Assembly (NCBI GenBank): GCA_043821725.1 | Contig: JBDRCM010000042.1 | Location: 1-57,072 of the forward strand | From: CAYHSR01 sp043821725 | Lineage (GTDB): Bacteria; Patescibacteriota; Patescibacteriia; Magasanikbacterales; GWA2-37-8 | Direction: 5' to 3' | Length of the DNA: 57,072 nucleotides | Shown here: in pieces, positions 34,651 through 44,321 of the stretch | Layout of the letters: every line of letters starts with the position of its first letter | How positions within the stretch are numbered: the first letter of the stretch is position 1 | Translations under genes and position numbers: made by a program | The notes under the pieces: generated by a model | Told to the model about the DNA's origin: nothing | Databases searched by the model: none | What the model saw: only the letters and a program-made list of their open reading frames with translations

Positions 34651-35031
34651 ATGGTCAAAACAAAAAAACATAAAATTCTCATAGTTGAGGATGATCAATT
34701 TTCATTAAAGCTATATTCTCATCTTCTTGAAGAAAAAGGATATGAAGTTATAGCAACTCCAACTGCAAAAGATGTATTGAGATTGGCAAAAGAAAATAAA
34801 CCATGCTGTTTTGTAATTGATATAATGTTGCAGGATGGCGATGGCTTCAGTTTAATAAAAGATCTGCGCGCAACTCCGGGATTTAAAAAAACGCCAATTC
34901 TGGTCTTGTCAAACTTGGGACAAGAGGCGGATATTAATGAAGCAATAAAAAGAGGAGCTGATAAATACTACATTAAAAGCAATACCAGATTTCAAGAATT
35001 GGTTGATACAATAAAAGAAATGGTTAAATAA
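34651..35031 (+). CDS. Stand-alone response regulator receiver
   Basis: 126 residues, receiver only: ILIVEDDQFSLKLY, phospho-Asp in CCFVIDIMLQDGDGFSL, PILVLSNLG and the Lys of KYYIKSN. No output domain. It is co-transcribed with the kinase before it. As with PilG/PilH or CheY it may bind a pilus motor or another protein, but the partner is unknown. Confidence 0.92.
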   Translation: MVKTKKHKILIVEDDQFSLKLYSHLLEEKGYEVIATPTAKDVLRLAKENKPCCFVIDIMLQDGDGFSLIKDLRATPGFKKTPILVLSNLGQEADINEAIKRGADKYYIKSNTRFQELVDTIKEMVK

Positions 35032-35201
35032 GAGAAAAACTTTAAAATCTGCTGTCTAAATCTTGCTAAAAAATTGCTTCGCATAATATGTGAGGTAATT
35101 TTATCTTGCATTCCCTAGGATAATTTGGTTGTTTAGCGAGTTGCGCGCCCCTTTCTATCCTGGGACCATTATTCTGCTTATTTATGTAAAATAACTAGAT
35201 A

Positions 35202-35265
35202 AAATCAAAAAACCCGCTCAAGGGGCTGTCCCAAAACTCTCGCACAAGCGAGGATTTTTTGATTT
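35202..35265. terminator. Bidirectional terminator between convergent genes
   Basis: An outer 11-bp stem, AAATCAAAAAA (35202-35212) with TTTTTTGATTT (35255-35265), gives a T run on each strand. An inner hairpin CTCGC-ACAA-GCGAG (35239-35252) lies just before the plus-strand T run. It separates the receiver gene from the propeller gene. Confidence 0.7.
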
Positions 35266-35281
35266 CGATAATTGGCTACAA

Positions 35282-37567
35282 TTAATTTATTATTTCATAA
35301 TCATCAGGACTGCCTGCTTTTGTTTTTTTCAGCTCCATTTTCTTAATCAAAGACAAATCTGAAAGCTTGTTCATCATCAAATATTTGTCTGAAAAAGTGT
35401 ATAATGAATCATCAATATACAATGATCTTTTAACTGAGCTGTCATAGTAAACAGATCCATACAAATAATCCGGACTGCTATCAATGCCGTCTGAATGATC
35501 CAGCTTGTTTTGCAATTTTATGCCATTTGTTTTATCTATGCTGAATACAGCCGCCCCTCTGAATGCCAACTTACCCCATCCTGTGCTTGCACTGTCATGA
35601 CGCAAAGTTACAGGTATAACCATTAAATTTTTATCCAAGGAGAATAAAAATGCTTTATGATCATATGAAACAATTGTATCGCTTCCGCGCCCACCAAATG
35701 AATAACTACTCAGTTGAGTTGGATTTGAAACTTCAGATACATCAAACAATGAAATTTTGACTCCAAGCGTTGTTACCCCTCCCCATTCGTTGGTTTCAGT
35801 TTCTTTGCCCACGCCTATAAGTGTTGTATTGTCATAAGGGTGCAAATAATCTGAATATCCAGGTATTTTGAGCTGACCCAAAATAGCCGGCTTTGCTGGA
35901 TCTTTAAGATCAATCACAAACAGAGGATCTATATTTTTGAATGTTACCAAATATGCGCGATCCTGCATAAATCTTACTGAGTATATCCTTTCCGTTGATG
36001 CAAATCCTTCAAGCTTGCCTATTATTTTCAAATCAGAACCCAAAACATAAAGATTGTTATATGACTCTGTATTTATGTCTTCAAGGTATGACCATGTTTG
36101 GTTCTTTGTAGTGGCGATTCTGAAATACCCATTGGCATCTTCATCCATTGAAAATTGATTTAACACTTTGCCCGTAACAGACCCGCTTGTCTTGTACTCC
36201 AGCTTGCCCTTATCAATTGCGATTTTGTGCACTACTGTTTTTTCAAGCTCTTTTGAAATATCTTTGTACTTGCTCTTGAGTTTGAGTTCCGCTTGTTTTT
36301 CAATCTCATCCACCTTGGCAATGCTTAAAGTTGCAAGATATCTTTCAATGATTTGATTGATTTTTTGCATTTTTTCATTTCTGCTTAAAACATAATTTTG
36401 AACGCCCTCAATGGCCTTAATTCTCTGCTGTTCGGTGGATGAAAGCAAAGGCACCACAACTTCCTGCATTACTTCCATTAACAGTTGATACTCGCTTATA
36501 TTCTTGGTATATGTAATGTAAATATTATTCGGAGAAACATACATATCTTCATTACCGGATAAAATATATGATTCCCCTGTTACGCCGGCGGTTTTGTCAC
36601 TTATGTTGATTGCTGTAATGGTTGTTAAATTATAGTTATCATAGGGAATATCAAAATAATATATGTCTGGCGCAAAGCATTTAGCATTTCCAACACAGCT
36701 ATTGGCAAGCTCTTTTCCATCTTCAATAAGGCGCGGGCTTATTGGCTCGCCTTCAATGTAGTAATAATCATAACTATCAGTAACAAGATATACATAATCG
36801 CCTATCATGCGCGAATTCTTGTAGTTTCCTTCAATATCAAACGTGCGCTCAAGTTTTGGATTTTTTGGATCGCTTATGTCAAAAATCTTAAAGAAAGTAA
36901 ACGGATTTCTACGCCTGAAATGGCTATATTCTTTTAAAGCAACTAAATCTTCATAGCCAAATACAGCCAATCGATCATTATCAATATATATATTTAACGG
37001 CCTGTCCTTAAATGAAATTTTGCTGATGATTTCCGAACTGCTTGCCGGGTTTGCCTTAATGAGATACAAATCTTTTCCTACCAAAGCGTAAATGAATTTT
37101 CCATCGGTTTTAATAATATCTGCTTCATCAACGCCCTGCACTTGTACGTTTGTTTGTGAATAATCTATGCCTCCTTCTGAAGACCCTAATCCTACGGACG
37201 AGTCAGGCATTTGCGAGCTTATTGCAGTTGGAGCTGTTATGCTTTTCACCATTGCAGATCCTCCAATACCTTCTTGTACGCCCATACCCCCCATTCCCAG
37301 CATATTAGATCCATAATAACCGCCTTTATTTTCAGTATAATTATCACGCATGTAATTGATTGCCGCCGTATAATCGCTGAATTTGAGCATTTTATCCTGG
37401 TTTGCGAGTTGCTCTTTAACGGTCATGTTCTTAACTCCGGGAACATATTTATTTGACGCGCCAGGCGTTGGAACAAAATTTGAAAAACTAAGATACAAAA
37501 AACAGACAAGCACTATTGCCAGCACCGCAACTGTTGCCCCTCCCAAAGAGTATAATATTTTTTTCAT
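35282..37567 (-). CDS. Membrane-anchored beta-propeller domain protein
   Basis: 761 residues. An N-terminal membrane anchor (about 7-30, GGATVAVLAIVLVCFLYLSF) precedes a linker with Gly/Met-rich NMLGMGGMG. The large external domain opens with YSQTNVQVQGVDEADIIKTDGKFIYAL, the hallmark of the Beta_propel family (PF09826). Repeats of the type LYVLGSDLKIIGKLEG, RAYLVTFKNIDPLFVIDL and SLFDVSEVSNPTQLS support a multi-bladed propeller, interrupted by a helical insert at about 365-450. No enzyme activity is known for the family. It is found outside the membrane in various bacteria and archaea. It follows ligA by 35 bases. Confidence 0.85.
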   Translation of the reverse strand: MKKILYSLGGATVAVLAIVLVCFLYLSFSNFVPTPGASNKYVPGVKNMTVKEQLANQDKMLKFSDYTAAINYMRDNYTENKGGYYGSNMLGMGGMGVQEGIGGSAMVKSITAPTAISSQMPDSSVGLGSSEGGIDYSQTNVQVQGVDEADIIKTDGKFIYALVGKDLYLIKANPASSSEIISKISFKDRPLNIYIDNDRLAVFGYEDLVALKEYSHFRRRNPFTFFKIFDISDPKNPKLERTFDIEGNYKNSRMIGDYVYLVTDSYDYYYIEGEPISPRLIEDGKELANSCVGNAKCFAPDIYYFDIPYDNYNLTTITAINISDKTAGVTGESYILSGNEDMYVSPNNIYITYTKNISEYQLLMEVMQEVVVPLLSSTEQQRIKAIEGVQNYVLSRNEKMQKINQIIERYLATLSIAKVDEIEKQAELKLKSKYKDISKELEKTVVHKIAIDKGKLEYKTSGSVTGKVLNQFSMDEDANGYFRIATTKNQTWSYLEDINTESYNNLYVLGSDLKIIGKLEGFASTERIYSVRFMQDRAYLVTFKNIDPLFVIDLKDPAKPAILGQLKIPGYSDYLHPYDNTTLIGVGKETETNEWGGVTTLGVKISLFDVSEVSNPTQLSSYSFGGRGSDTIVSYDHKAFLFSLDKNLMVIPVTLRHDSASTGWGKLAFRGAAVFSIDKTNGIKLQNKLDHSDGIDSSPDYLYGSVYYDSSVKRSLYIDDSLYTFSDKYLMMNKLSDLSLIKKMELKKTKAGSPDDYEIIN

Positions 37568-37602
37568 AATTCCAAAATTTGATTATTTAGTTAGACCTTG
37601 AT

Positions 37603-39669
37603 CTAGATATTGATTTTTTTAAAAAAATTATTTATAAAGTCACTTTCACTTAAAATTTTCACGCCCAAACTTTTTGCGCACGCAAGCTTGCTTCCTGATT
37701 TTTCACCAGTAACTAAAAAATCGGTTTTTGAGCTTACTGAATTTGCTATCTTGGCACCGTTGTTTCTGGCTATTTCTTGAGCTTTATCGCGAGTCATGCC
37801 ACCCATTGTTCCAGTAAACACGAATGTTTTTCCTTTAAAAGGATTGTTTGCAATCAATTTATGCTGTTTTTTTACATGGCTTATCCTTATACCTGCTAAC
37901 AAAATTTCGTTTATAAACTGAATATTTTTTTCATATTTGAAATAAGAATTAATGGATTGCGCGGCCTGCGACCCGATATCATTAATTTCTTCCAATTCCT
38001 CAACAGAGGCGCCCATTATACGCGATAAAGTTTTGAATCTATCAGCTAATGATCTTGCTGTTTCTTCGCCAATATGCCTTATACCTAATGCGAAGATAAA
38101 TGCATTAAATGATATATTTCTTGATTTTACGATCGCATTTATGAGATTATTAGCTGACTTTTCTCCAAATCCATCCAAATCATGCAAATCTCCCTGCTTA
38201 AGAACAAATAAATCCGCAGGATTTTTTACCAGGCCTTCATTCAAAAGCTGTTCAACTATTTTCTTACCAAGCCCTTCAATATTGAACCCTTTTTTTGACG
38301 TAAAATGAATTATTTTTCGGAGTTCTTGAGCATAACAGCTGGCGTTGGTACAAAATAAAGCGGCTGACATCTGAATTTTTTTATCAACAATCTCCTGTTT
38401 TTTTACAGGCATGTTGCATATCGGACAAACCTTTGGCTCCTTGATTGAACGCTCACTTCCGTCCCTCATTTTTTTCATGCACATTACTATTTTTGGAATT
38501 ATATCGCCGGCTTTTTCAACAAGTACAGTATCGCCGATTTTAACATCCAAGCGATTAATTTCATCAAAATTGTGCAAAGTGGCTCTTGTGACTGTACTGC
38601 CGGCAAGTTTCACTGGCTCCATTAAAGCCACAGGAGTAAGAGCTCCGGTTCGCCCAACCTGCACGTAAATATCTTTGATTTTTGTTGTTGCTTGTTCGGC
38701 CGGAAATTTATAGGCAATTGCCCACCTTGGAGCTTTTCCAGTATATCCAAGAATGTCCTGATATTTTTTTTGATTAACTTTAATCACAATTCCGTCTATC
38801 CAGAATGGCTGTGTGTTTTTTTTGCCTTTCCATTCATTGTAAAATGTCTCTATTTCATTTATTGTATCACAGACATTCCAATTTTTATCAGTATTAAATC
38901 CCAATTCAGCCAACGATTTAAGTTCCTCTTCTTGACTAACCACATTGATATTACCTTGTTGTTCAACAAGTGAAATATCATAAGCCGTAAAACTGAGCTT
39001 GCGTTTTGCCACTATTTTAGGGTCAAGCTGGCGTATTGTGCCTGCGGCGGCATTACGAGGATTTGCAAAAAGCGGAATTTTTTGCTCTTCCCTACCCTTA
39101 TTGAGAGTAATAAGCTGTTTTTTGTCCATCCACACCTCTCCTTCAGCAACCATGCTAATTTTTTTTGCAATCTTAAGAGGAATGCTGTTGATAGTTCTGA
39201 TATTAAGGGTGACATCTTCTCCAGTTGCTCCATCACCTCGCGTGGCCGCTGTTTTTAGCAATCCTTCTTGATAAGTTAGAACGATATGAAGTCCGTCAAT
39301 CTTTAACTCACAGATGTAATTGATATCATTTGGCTTTGTATCTGACTCTTTTCTTAAAATCCTCAATATTCTGCTTTCCCATTGTCTTATATCTTGAAAA
39401 TCAAAAGCGTCATTGAACGACCATTGAGCCACTTTATGCTTTACTTTTACGAATTTTTCAAGAGCTTTTCCGGCCACTCTTTGAGTCGGGCTTGCAGAAT
39501 TCACAGTTTCCGGATATTTTTGTTCTATTTTCCGCAACTGTTCAAGGAGACCCTCATACATCTTATCGGTTACTTCAGGATCATTAAGAACATGATAGCG
39601 ATAACGGAGCTCGTCTATCTGTGAACGCAAACGCTCAACTCTTTTTTTGATATCTGGTGTTGCCCGCAT
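37603..39669 (-). CDS. ligA: NAD-dependent DNA ligase
   Basis: Seals nicks in replication and repair using NAD. Adenylation lysine in CELKIDGLHIVLTY (KxDG), AEGEVWMDKK, an OB fold with VQVGRTGALTPVALMEPV, a four-cysteine zinc finger (CPIC...CTNASC), helix-hairpin-helix repeats near 500-590, and a C-terminal BRCT domain (GKTFVFTGTMGGMTRDKAQE). The length of 688 and domain order are standard for LigA. It is preceded by the prepilin peptidase gene. Confidence 0.97.
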   Translation of the reverse strand: MRATPDIKKRVERLRSQIDELRYRYHVLNDPEVTDKMYEGLLEQLRKIEQKYPETVNSASPTQRVAGKALEKFVKVKHKVAQWSFNDAFDFQDIRQWESRILRILRKESDTKPNDINYICELKIDGLHIVLTYQEGLLKTAATRGDGATGEDVTLNIRTINSIPLKIAKKISMVAEGEVWMDKKQLITLNKGREEQKIPLFANPRNAAAGTIRQLDPKIVAKRKLSFTAYDISLVEQQGNINVVSQEEELKSLAELGFNTDKNWNVCDTINEIETFYNEWKGKKNTQPFWIDGIVIKVNQKKYQDILGYTGKAPRWAIAYKFPAEQATTKIKDIYVQVGRTGALTPVALMEPVKLAGSTVTRATLHNFDEINRLDVKIGDTVLVEKAGDIIPKIVMCMKKMRDGSERSIKEPKVCPICNMPVKKQEIVDKKIQMSAALFCTNASCYAQELRKIIHFTSKKGFNIEGLGKKIVEQLLNEGLVKNPADLFVLKQGDLHDLDGFGEKSANNLINAIVKSRNISFNAFIFALGIRHIGEETARSLADRFKTLSRIMGASVEELEEINDIGSQAAQSINSYFKYEKNIQFINEILLAGIRISHVKKQHKLIANNPFKGKTFVFTGTMGGMTRDKAQEIARNNGAKIANSVSSKTDFLVTGEKSGSKLACAKSLGVKILSESDFINNFFKKINI

Positions 39670-39687
39670 TTGTATTATTTTTTAAAA

Positions 39688-40485
39688 TCACCTTATAAGG
39701 CCAAAATAAAACTGTACAACTTCATATCCATAAACTAAAGCGAAAAAAGTGGAAGCTGAAAGAAAAGTTCCGAAAGGAATTTCAGAGCTCATTTTCTTCT
39801 TTTTAAAAATCAGAAGAATTGTGCCAACAATGGCTCCGCTAACGTAAGCTGTAAACAATCCTACCAATATATACGGCCAACCAAGCCATATTCCCATCAT
39901 TACCCCCAACCGAACGTCTCCACCGCCTATCCATTTGCCCTTTGAAATGACATATTGGACAAAAAAGAACCCACCAGCAATCAATACTCCCAAAACCATT
40001 GAAGTAATACTTAAATCTTTGCTTAAAAAATGAAAATACAACCCGGCCAAAGAGCATATCCAAACAATTTCGGAAAGTACGATTTTGTACAAAAAATCGT
40101 ATAAAAAAATTACCAGCAAAAATCCAATCAGAACAATATCACGATGATAAATTATAGAATTAAAATCCGTAAACTCTAATCTGTAATAAGTAATAAACAA
40201 AAACAAAATCGCGGTTGATAACTCAACCCAAATAAAATGCTTGGGAATGATTGATTTGCATGTTTTGCATTTTCCACCAAGATAAATACAGCTTAAAACC
40301 GGAATATTTTCATACCATTTCAACTTTCTGCGACAGTTTGCGCACATGCTCCTACCGCGCGAAACCATAATATTCTCATGCTTCCTCCAAATCCATGAAT
40401 TCAAAAAACTGCCCAAACATAAACCTAATGTAAAAATTATGAGATAGAAAAAATCCCCGAAAATCGTATAAATATTATATTCCAT
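39688..40485 (-). CDS. pilD: Prepilin peptidase
   Basis: Membrane aspartyl peptidase that removes the leader of all prepilins in this window and usually N-methylates the new N-terminus. The family start LGLCLGSFLNSWIWR, a CANC...CKTC zinc-type site in a cytoplasmic loop, and WIGGGDVRLGVMMGIWLG (catalytic GGGD) are visible. The first catalytic Asp is probably that of IFLYDFLYKIV. About seven further membrane helices follow. Length 265 is normal. Separate unit, downstream of the major pilin terminator. Confidence 0.94.
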   Translation of the reverse strand: MEYNIYTIFGDFFYLIIFTLGLCLGSFLNSWIWRKHENIMVSRGRSMCANCRRKLKWYENIPVLSCIYLGGKCKTCKSIIPKHFIWVELSTAILFLFITYYRLEFTDFNSIIYHRDIVLIGFLLVIFLYDFLYKIVLSEIVWICSLAGLYFHFLSKDLSITSMVLGVLIAGGFFFVQYVISKGKWIGGGDVRLGVMMGIWLGWPYILVGLFTAYVSGAIVGTILLIFKKKKMSSEIPFGTFLSASTFFALVYGYEVVQFYFGLIR

Positions 40486-40504
40486 ATAATTGATGATTGG
40501 ATTA

Positions 40505-40534
40505 ATTATATCACATTCAATTCAAATAATACAA
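40505..40534 (-). promoter_or_regulatory. Promoter of pilD
   Basis: Minus strand: -35 TTGTAT, 18 bases, extended -10 TGATATAAT (TATAAT at 40510-40505), 20 bases before the pilD ATG. Confidence 0.5.
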
Positions 40535-40547
40535 TAAAAAACGATAT

Positions 40548-40588
40548 TAAAAAAACCCCCTGAATATAACTTCAAGGGGTCTTTTTTT
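40548..40588 (-). terminator. Terminator after the major pilin gene
   Basis: Ten-base stem ACCCCCTGAA (40555-40564) with TTCAAGGGGT (40571-40580), one G-U pair, flanked by A and T runs so that it can work on both strands. Confidence 0.8.
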
Positions 40589-40607
40589 TACTTTGAAAAA
40601 CTATATA

Positions 40608-41039
40608 CTAAGTACTGGTTGTGCTAATCCCGTTTTGAGTTGCATAAATAGTACCACTCATACCGCTCATCGTGCCTTCCAGTGTTGCTGTAATTCTGTA
40701 TGATGTTGACGCTGTGGAAACATAACTGTAAGATCCGCTTCTTGGATCTGCTGGCACATTACCCATGTATGGGTTAGAACAGCCTAAAGTAGAGAACCCA
40801 CTGGTATTCAAACAAGCAGCGCTCGTTGCTCCCAATGTTACGCTGGCTGTTGGATAACCATTGTTATCAGTAAAGTAAAGCTCAAGGGCAGTCTGAACCT
40901 GCTTAAGATCGGACAATCTCTTTGAATCGCGCGCTTTTGTTCTAGCACTGCTGAGAGCAACAACCGCCAATGTTGATAACAAACCAATAATGGCAATTAC
41001 CACCAGCAATTCAATTAATGTAAAGCCTTTTTTGTTCAT
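40608..41039 (-). CDS. pilA: Type IV major pilin candidate
   Basis: Short leader MNKKG and mature start FTLIELLVVIAIIGLLSTLAVVALSSARTKARDSKRLSDLKQVQTAL, the usual pilin helix, then a compact domain with one Cys pair (CLNTSGFSTLGC) and a Thr/Ser-rich end. The ATG at 41039 is fixed by a strong Shine-Dalgarno sequence, AGAGAGGGGGTGAG, just upstream. This is one of the few strong ribosome sites in the window, and it suits an abundant fibre subunit. Strong terminator directly after. Separate from the big pilus operon. Confidence 0.92.
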   Translation of the reverse strand: MNKKGFTLIELLVVIAIIGLLSTLAVVALSSARTKARDSKRLSDLKQVQTALELYFTDNNGYPTASVTLGATSAACLNTSGFSTLGCSNPYMGNVPADPRSGSYSYVSTASTSYRITATLEGTMSGMSGTIYATQNGISTTST

Positions 41040-41044
41040 GTTCT

Positions 41045-41058
41045 CACCCCCTCTCTTT
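41045..41058 (-). promoter_or_regulatory. Strong ribosome binding site of pilA
   Basis: The sequence GAGAGGGGGTGAG lies about five bases before ATG 41039. Most other genes in the window lack such a site, so it decides the start and hints at high expression. Confidence 0.7.
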
Positions 41059-41098
41059 GCCAAGATGAATATTTCATAATTAATGTATATCTTTTTTC

Positions 41099-41491
41099 CT
41101 ATATACCAAGCACTTTTCTTACTTTTTCAACAACTTCAGAGGGTTTAAAATGAATTTTTATTAAATAATCTTCAGCGCCCATTTCAATGCCCTTTTCCAC
41201 ATCATCCTTTTGGCCAAGATTTGTTAGAAGAATAATCGGAATATTTTTTGTTTCCTTGTCCTCTTTTAAAATTTTAAGTGCTGCAAACCCGTCAAGCTTT
41301 GGCAAAAGCACGTCAAGTAAAATGATATCTGGCTTTTTCTTTTTTGCCTCGGCCACACCCTTTTCTCCGTTGTCGGCTACTGTAATTTTAAATCCTTCAA
41401 CTTCAAATTTCTTTTGATATATACCGGCTAAAAAAATATCATCCTCAACCAATAAAATGCTTTTTTGTTCGCCGTTGTTTTTCTTTGCCAT
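41099..41491 (-). CDS. Stand-alone response regulator receiver
   Basis: 130 residues, receiver only: ILLVEDDIFLAGIY, DIILLDVLLPKLDGF with the phospho-Asp, PIILLTNLGQ and the Lys of DYLIKIHF. No output domain. It lies between pilM and the major pilin, all on the minus strand. A PilG- or PilH-like role in pilus control is likely by position (inference). Confidence 0.92.
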   Translation of the reverse strand: MAKKNNGEQKSILLVEDDIFLAGIYQKKFEVEGFKITVADNGEKGVAEAKKKKPDIILLDVLLPKLDGFAALKILKEDKETKNIPIILLTNLGQKDDVEKGIEMGAEDYLIKIHFKPSEVVEKVRKVLGI

Positions 41492-41535
41492 ATTTATGCA
41501 TTTAATGAGTATTGTTTTGATTATTAAATATTATA

Positions 41536-42708
41536 CTATACCATGTCTCGTAGCGCAAGACCGATTGCCACTGCCATGCCCGGAGCGTTCTTACCCAATA
41601 ATTTTTTTAATGGCTGCTGATAAACAACACGCGCCCAAGGATCTCCAATATAACATTTGGTTTTAAAAACTTTACTGACATATTCCGGAAAAAAAGGTAG
41701 GAAAGAAGTGCCTCCTGTAAGGATAATTTTTTCCACTTTTTTATCGCTTTCTTCAATCTGGCGCGAATACAGATCCAGATTGAGCTCTATTTCTTTTATC
41801 ATAGGTTCAATCACCGGACTAAATATGCTAATTGCGCGCTCGCCCACTTCTATGTCGCTGTTTATAGTGTTTGACCAATAATTAAACAGGTCACTTTTTA
41901 AGTTAAAAATCATTTGATCTTCAACGCCCAGAATATTTTGAATAATACGGTCAATCTTATTTCCCCCGAAATCAATGCTTTGGTGGGTTATGGGCACTGA
42001 ATCCTTAATAATGAAAAAATTAGTTCTTTGTGCTCCAATATCAATCAGCATTACAACCGAACTATCGCGTCCCACCAAACTTCTGGAAAGTGCGCTTGAC
42101 TCTGGCTCCAAGGAAATTAATTGCAGACCGGCTTTTTGAAATATTGATGTATAAAACACTATTAGCTCATTTGGAACGGCATTTACCAAAATTCTTTGGC
42201 TCTTATTTTTCATTATTTCCTGCTCTGAACTCAAAACCTGATAATCAAGCGCCATTTCGTTAAGAGAAAACGGGACAAATTTACCCACTTCCGATTCAAC
42301 CATTCTCTTCAATTGATCCGGTTTTTCCAATGCAGGAAGCGTTACAATGGCATGAAAAACCGAAGAAACAGGCAAACTTACAACTGCATTCTTTGTGGCT
42401 GTTCTGCTATGCTTGCACAGCAAGCTGATTTGAGAGGCATACTTATCTATTTTTTGCTGAGTTTCAGCTGAGATTTCCTGTTTCGGAACTTTTTCAGCAT
42501 CAAGCGTGCTTTCTTTTGCGACCCCCTGCGGTTCTTTTGCAAGCGTTGAGCTTTTACGATCTGGAATTATGGAATGTATGTCATGCGTATCGCGAGTCAT
42601 TCCATAAGTAAACAGCACGGGTCTTCCCTTTTCCAGACGCAATTCAACCAGTTTTATGCCGCCCGCTCCTATGTCAATCCCAAGATGGTGTTTTTTATTT
42701 TCAAACAT
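41536..42708 (-). CDS. pilM: Type IV pilus assembly protein PilM
   Basis: Actin-like ATPase of the pilus alignment complex: HHLGIDIGAGGIKLVEL, SVVMLIDIGAQRTNFFII and EKIILTGGTSFLPFFPEY are the three nucleotide-site motifs. The length of 390 from ATG 42708 is close to standard; an extra segment at about 40-75 is Lys/Glu-rich. The ATG was preferred because MFENKKHHLGIDIG matches PilM starts. PilN and PilO, normally encoded right after pilM, are missing here. Confidence 0.92.
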   Translation of the reverse strand: MFENKKHHLGIDIGAGGIKLVELRLEKGRPVLFTYGMTRDTHDIHSIIPDRKSSTLAKEPQGVAKESTLDAEKVPKQEISAETQQKIDKYASQISLLCKHSRTATKNAVVSLPVSSVFHAIVTLPALEKPDQLKRMVESEVGKFVPFSLNEMALDYQVLSSEQEIMKNKSQRILVNAVPNELIVFYTSIFQKAGLQLISLEPESSALSRSLVGRDSSVVMLIDIGAQRTNFFIIKDSVPITHQSIDFGGNKIDRIIQNILGVEDQMIFNLKSDLFNYWSNTINSDIEVGERAISIFSPVIEPMIKEIELNLDLYSRQIEESDKKVEKIILTGGTSFLPFFPEYVSKVFKTKCYIGDPWARVVYQQPLKKLLGKNAPGMAVAIGLALRDMV

Positions 42709-42758
42709 AATTAGCATTAATCCGATTTTTTTCAACAACGGATTTGATTCTTGAAGGT

Positions 42759-42767
42759 ATTATACCA
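42759..42767 (-). promoter_or_regulatory. Extended -10 element upstream of pilM
   Basis: Minus strand TGGTATAAT (TATAAT at 42764-42759), about 50 bases before the pilM ATG. No good -35 box is visible. Confidence 0.4.
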
Positions 42768-42795
42768 AAAAAAAACACTATATTATACAGTGGTG

Positions 42796-42824
42796 TTGAA
42801 AGCTGTGGATAAATAATGTAAAAT
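42796..42824 (+). promoter_or_regulatory. Promoter of cysS
   Basis: -35 TTGAAA (42796-42801), 17 bases, -10 TAAAAT (42819-42824); the ATG is 50 bases downstream. Confidence 0.5.
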
Positions 42825-42874
42825 ATAGCAAGAGATTTGCCATACATTGCAAAATTTGATTCTTAAAAAAACCT

Positions 42875-44245
42875 ATGCCTATCAAATTATACAACACGCT
42901 GAGCAGGCGCGTTCAAACTTTTAAGCCAATTAAAAAAAAACATGTTGGGATATATACATGCGGACCAACGGTTTACAACTACGCCCATATTGGAAATTTG
43001 CGAACTTATGTTTTTGAAGATTTGCTGAAAAGAGTTCTTTTATTAAACGGGTACAGAGTAAAGCATGTGATGAACATTACTGATGTCGGCCATCTTACTA
43101 GCGATGCTGATGTAGGAGAAGATAAAATGGAAAAAAGTGCCAAGCGAGAAAAAAAGACAGCTATGGAAATTGCTGATTTCTATACGCTTGCTTTTAAAAA
43201 AAATTTAACGGATCTTAACATTCTGCCTCCGACCAAATGGTGCAAAGCAACCGACCATATAAAAGAACAAATAAAGCTGGTTAAAATCCTTGAAAAAAAA
43301 GGTTACACATATAGGATAAATGATGGCATATATTTTGATAGTTCAAAACTGCGTGATTACGGCCGGCTGGCAAGATTGGAAAAGCAAAACATAAAAGCCG
43401 GCGCGCGCGTTAAAATGAAAAACAAAAAAAATGCAACCGATTTCGCACTTTGGAAATTTTCTTCAAAAGGATCATCAAGACAAATGGAATGGGATAGCCC
43501 CTATGGAGTTGGTTTTCCGGGCTGGCACTTGGAATGCTCAGCAATGTCAATTAAATTTCTAGGTCAGCCGTTTGACATACACTGCGGAGGCATTGACCAT
43601 ATTCCTGTTCATCATGTGAATGAAATGGCGCAAAGTGAAACGGCATTTGACAAGCCATTGGCCAACTATTGGATGCATGGCGAATTTTTGCTTATTAAGG
43701 ATACGAAAATGGCCAAATCAGACAATAATTTCATTACTTTGCAGACAATAAAAGATAACAACGTACATCCTTTGGCTTTTAGATATTTTCTTTTGCAAAC
43801 GCATTACAGAAAACAATTGAATTTTACCATGCAAGCGCTAAAATCAGCTGCAAATGGTCTACAACATTTGTATAACAGCGCCAGAACTGCTAAAAAAGCA
43901 CTTAATAATGATGACAAAATTAAACGCGAATTTTTAGGCCTTGTTAATAACGATCTTTATTTGCCAGGTTCAATAGCACTAATATGGGATAAGTTGAAAA
44001 GTGGAAAATTATCTCAATCCGCGCTATTAGATTGCGACAAAGTGCTTGGGCTTGACATTGAAAAAAACACAACACAAGTAATCAAACATATTCCGCAAGC
44101 CATAAAAAAAATAGTCAACCAAAGAAATAAAGCAAGAAAAGAAAAAAACTGGCAGTCAAGCGATGCATTGCGCATAGAGCTGGAAAGTATGGGCTACAAA
44201 GTGGCAGATACTGCTAATGGAACCATTGCGACTAAAAATGAATAA
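42875..44245 (+). CDS. cysS: Cysteinyl-tRNA synthetase
   Basis: Class I synthetase. Zinc/HIGH region YTCGPTVYNYAHIGNLRTYV and zinc ligands in WHLECSAM and HCGGIDHIPVHHVNE are present. The KMSKS loop reads KMAKSDNNF rather than the usual KMSKSLGNF, which is conservative. Length 456 is normal. First gene of a plus-strand run; divergent from pilM. Confidence 0.96.
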   Translation: MPIKLYNTLSRRVQTFKPIKKKHVGIYTCGPTVYNYAHIGNLRTYVFEDLLKRVLLLNGYRVKHVMNITDVGHLTSDADVGEDKMEKSAKREKKTAMEIADFYTLAFKKNLTDLNILPPTKWCKATDHIKEQIKLVKILEKKGYTYRINDGIYFDSSKLRDYGRLARLEKQNIKAGARVKMKNKKNATDFALWKFSSKGSSRQMEWDSPYGVGFPGWHLECSAMSIKFLGQPFDIHCGGIDHIPVHHVNEMAQSETAFDKPLANYWMHGEFLLIKDTKMAKSDNNFITLQTIKDNNVHPLAFRYFLLQTHYRKQLNFTMQALKSAANGLQHLYNSARTAKKALNNDDKIKREFLGLVNNDLYLPGSIALIWDKLKSGKLSQSALLDCDKVLGLDIEKNTTQVIKHIPQAIKKIVNQRNKARKEKNWQSSDALRIELESMGYKVADTANGTIATKNE

Positions 44246-44271
44246 CTGACATCGCGCGCGCCATCAAAATA

Positions 44272-44280
44272 TGATATACT
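44272..44280 (+). promoter_or_regulatory. Extended -10 element before the 44322 gene
   Basis: TGATATACT (TATACT at 44275-44280) about 42 bases before the ATG, downstream of a CG-rich run; no clear -35. Confidence 0.35.
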
Positions 44281-44321
44281 ATGCATATACGGAAGAGCTC
44301 GCGTTTTTATAATATTTATAT

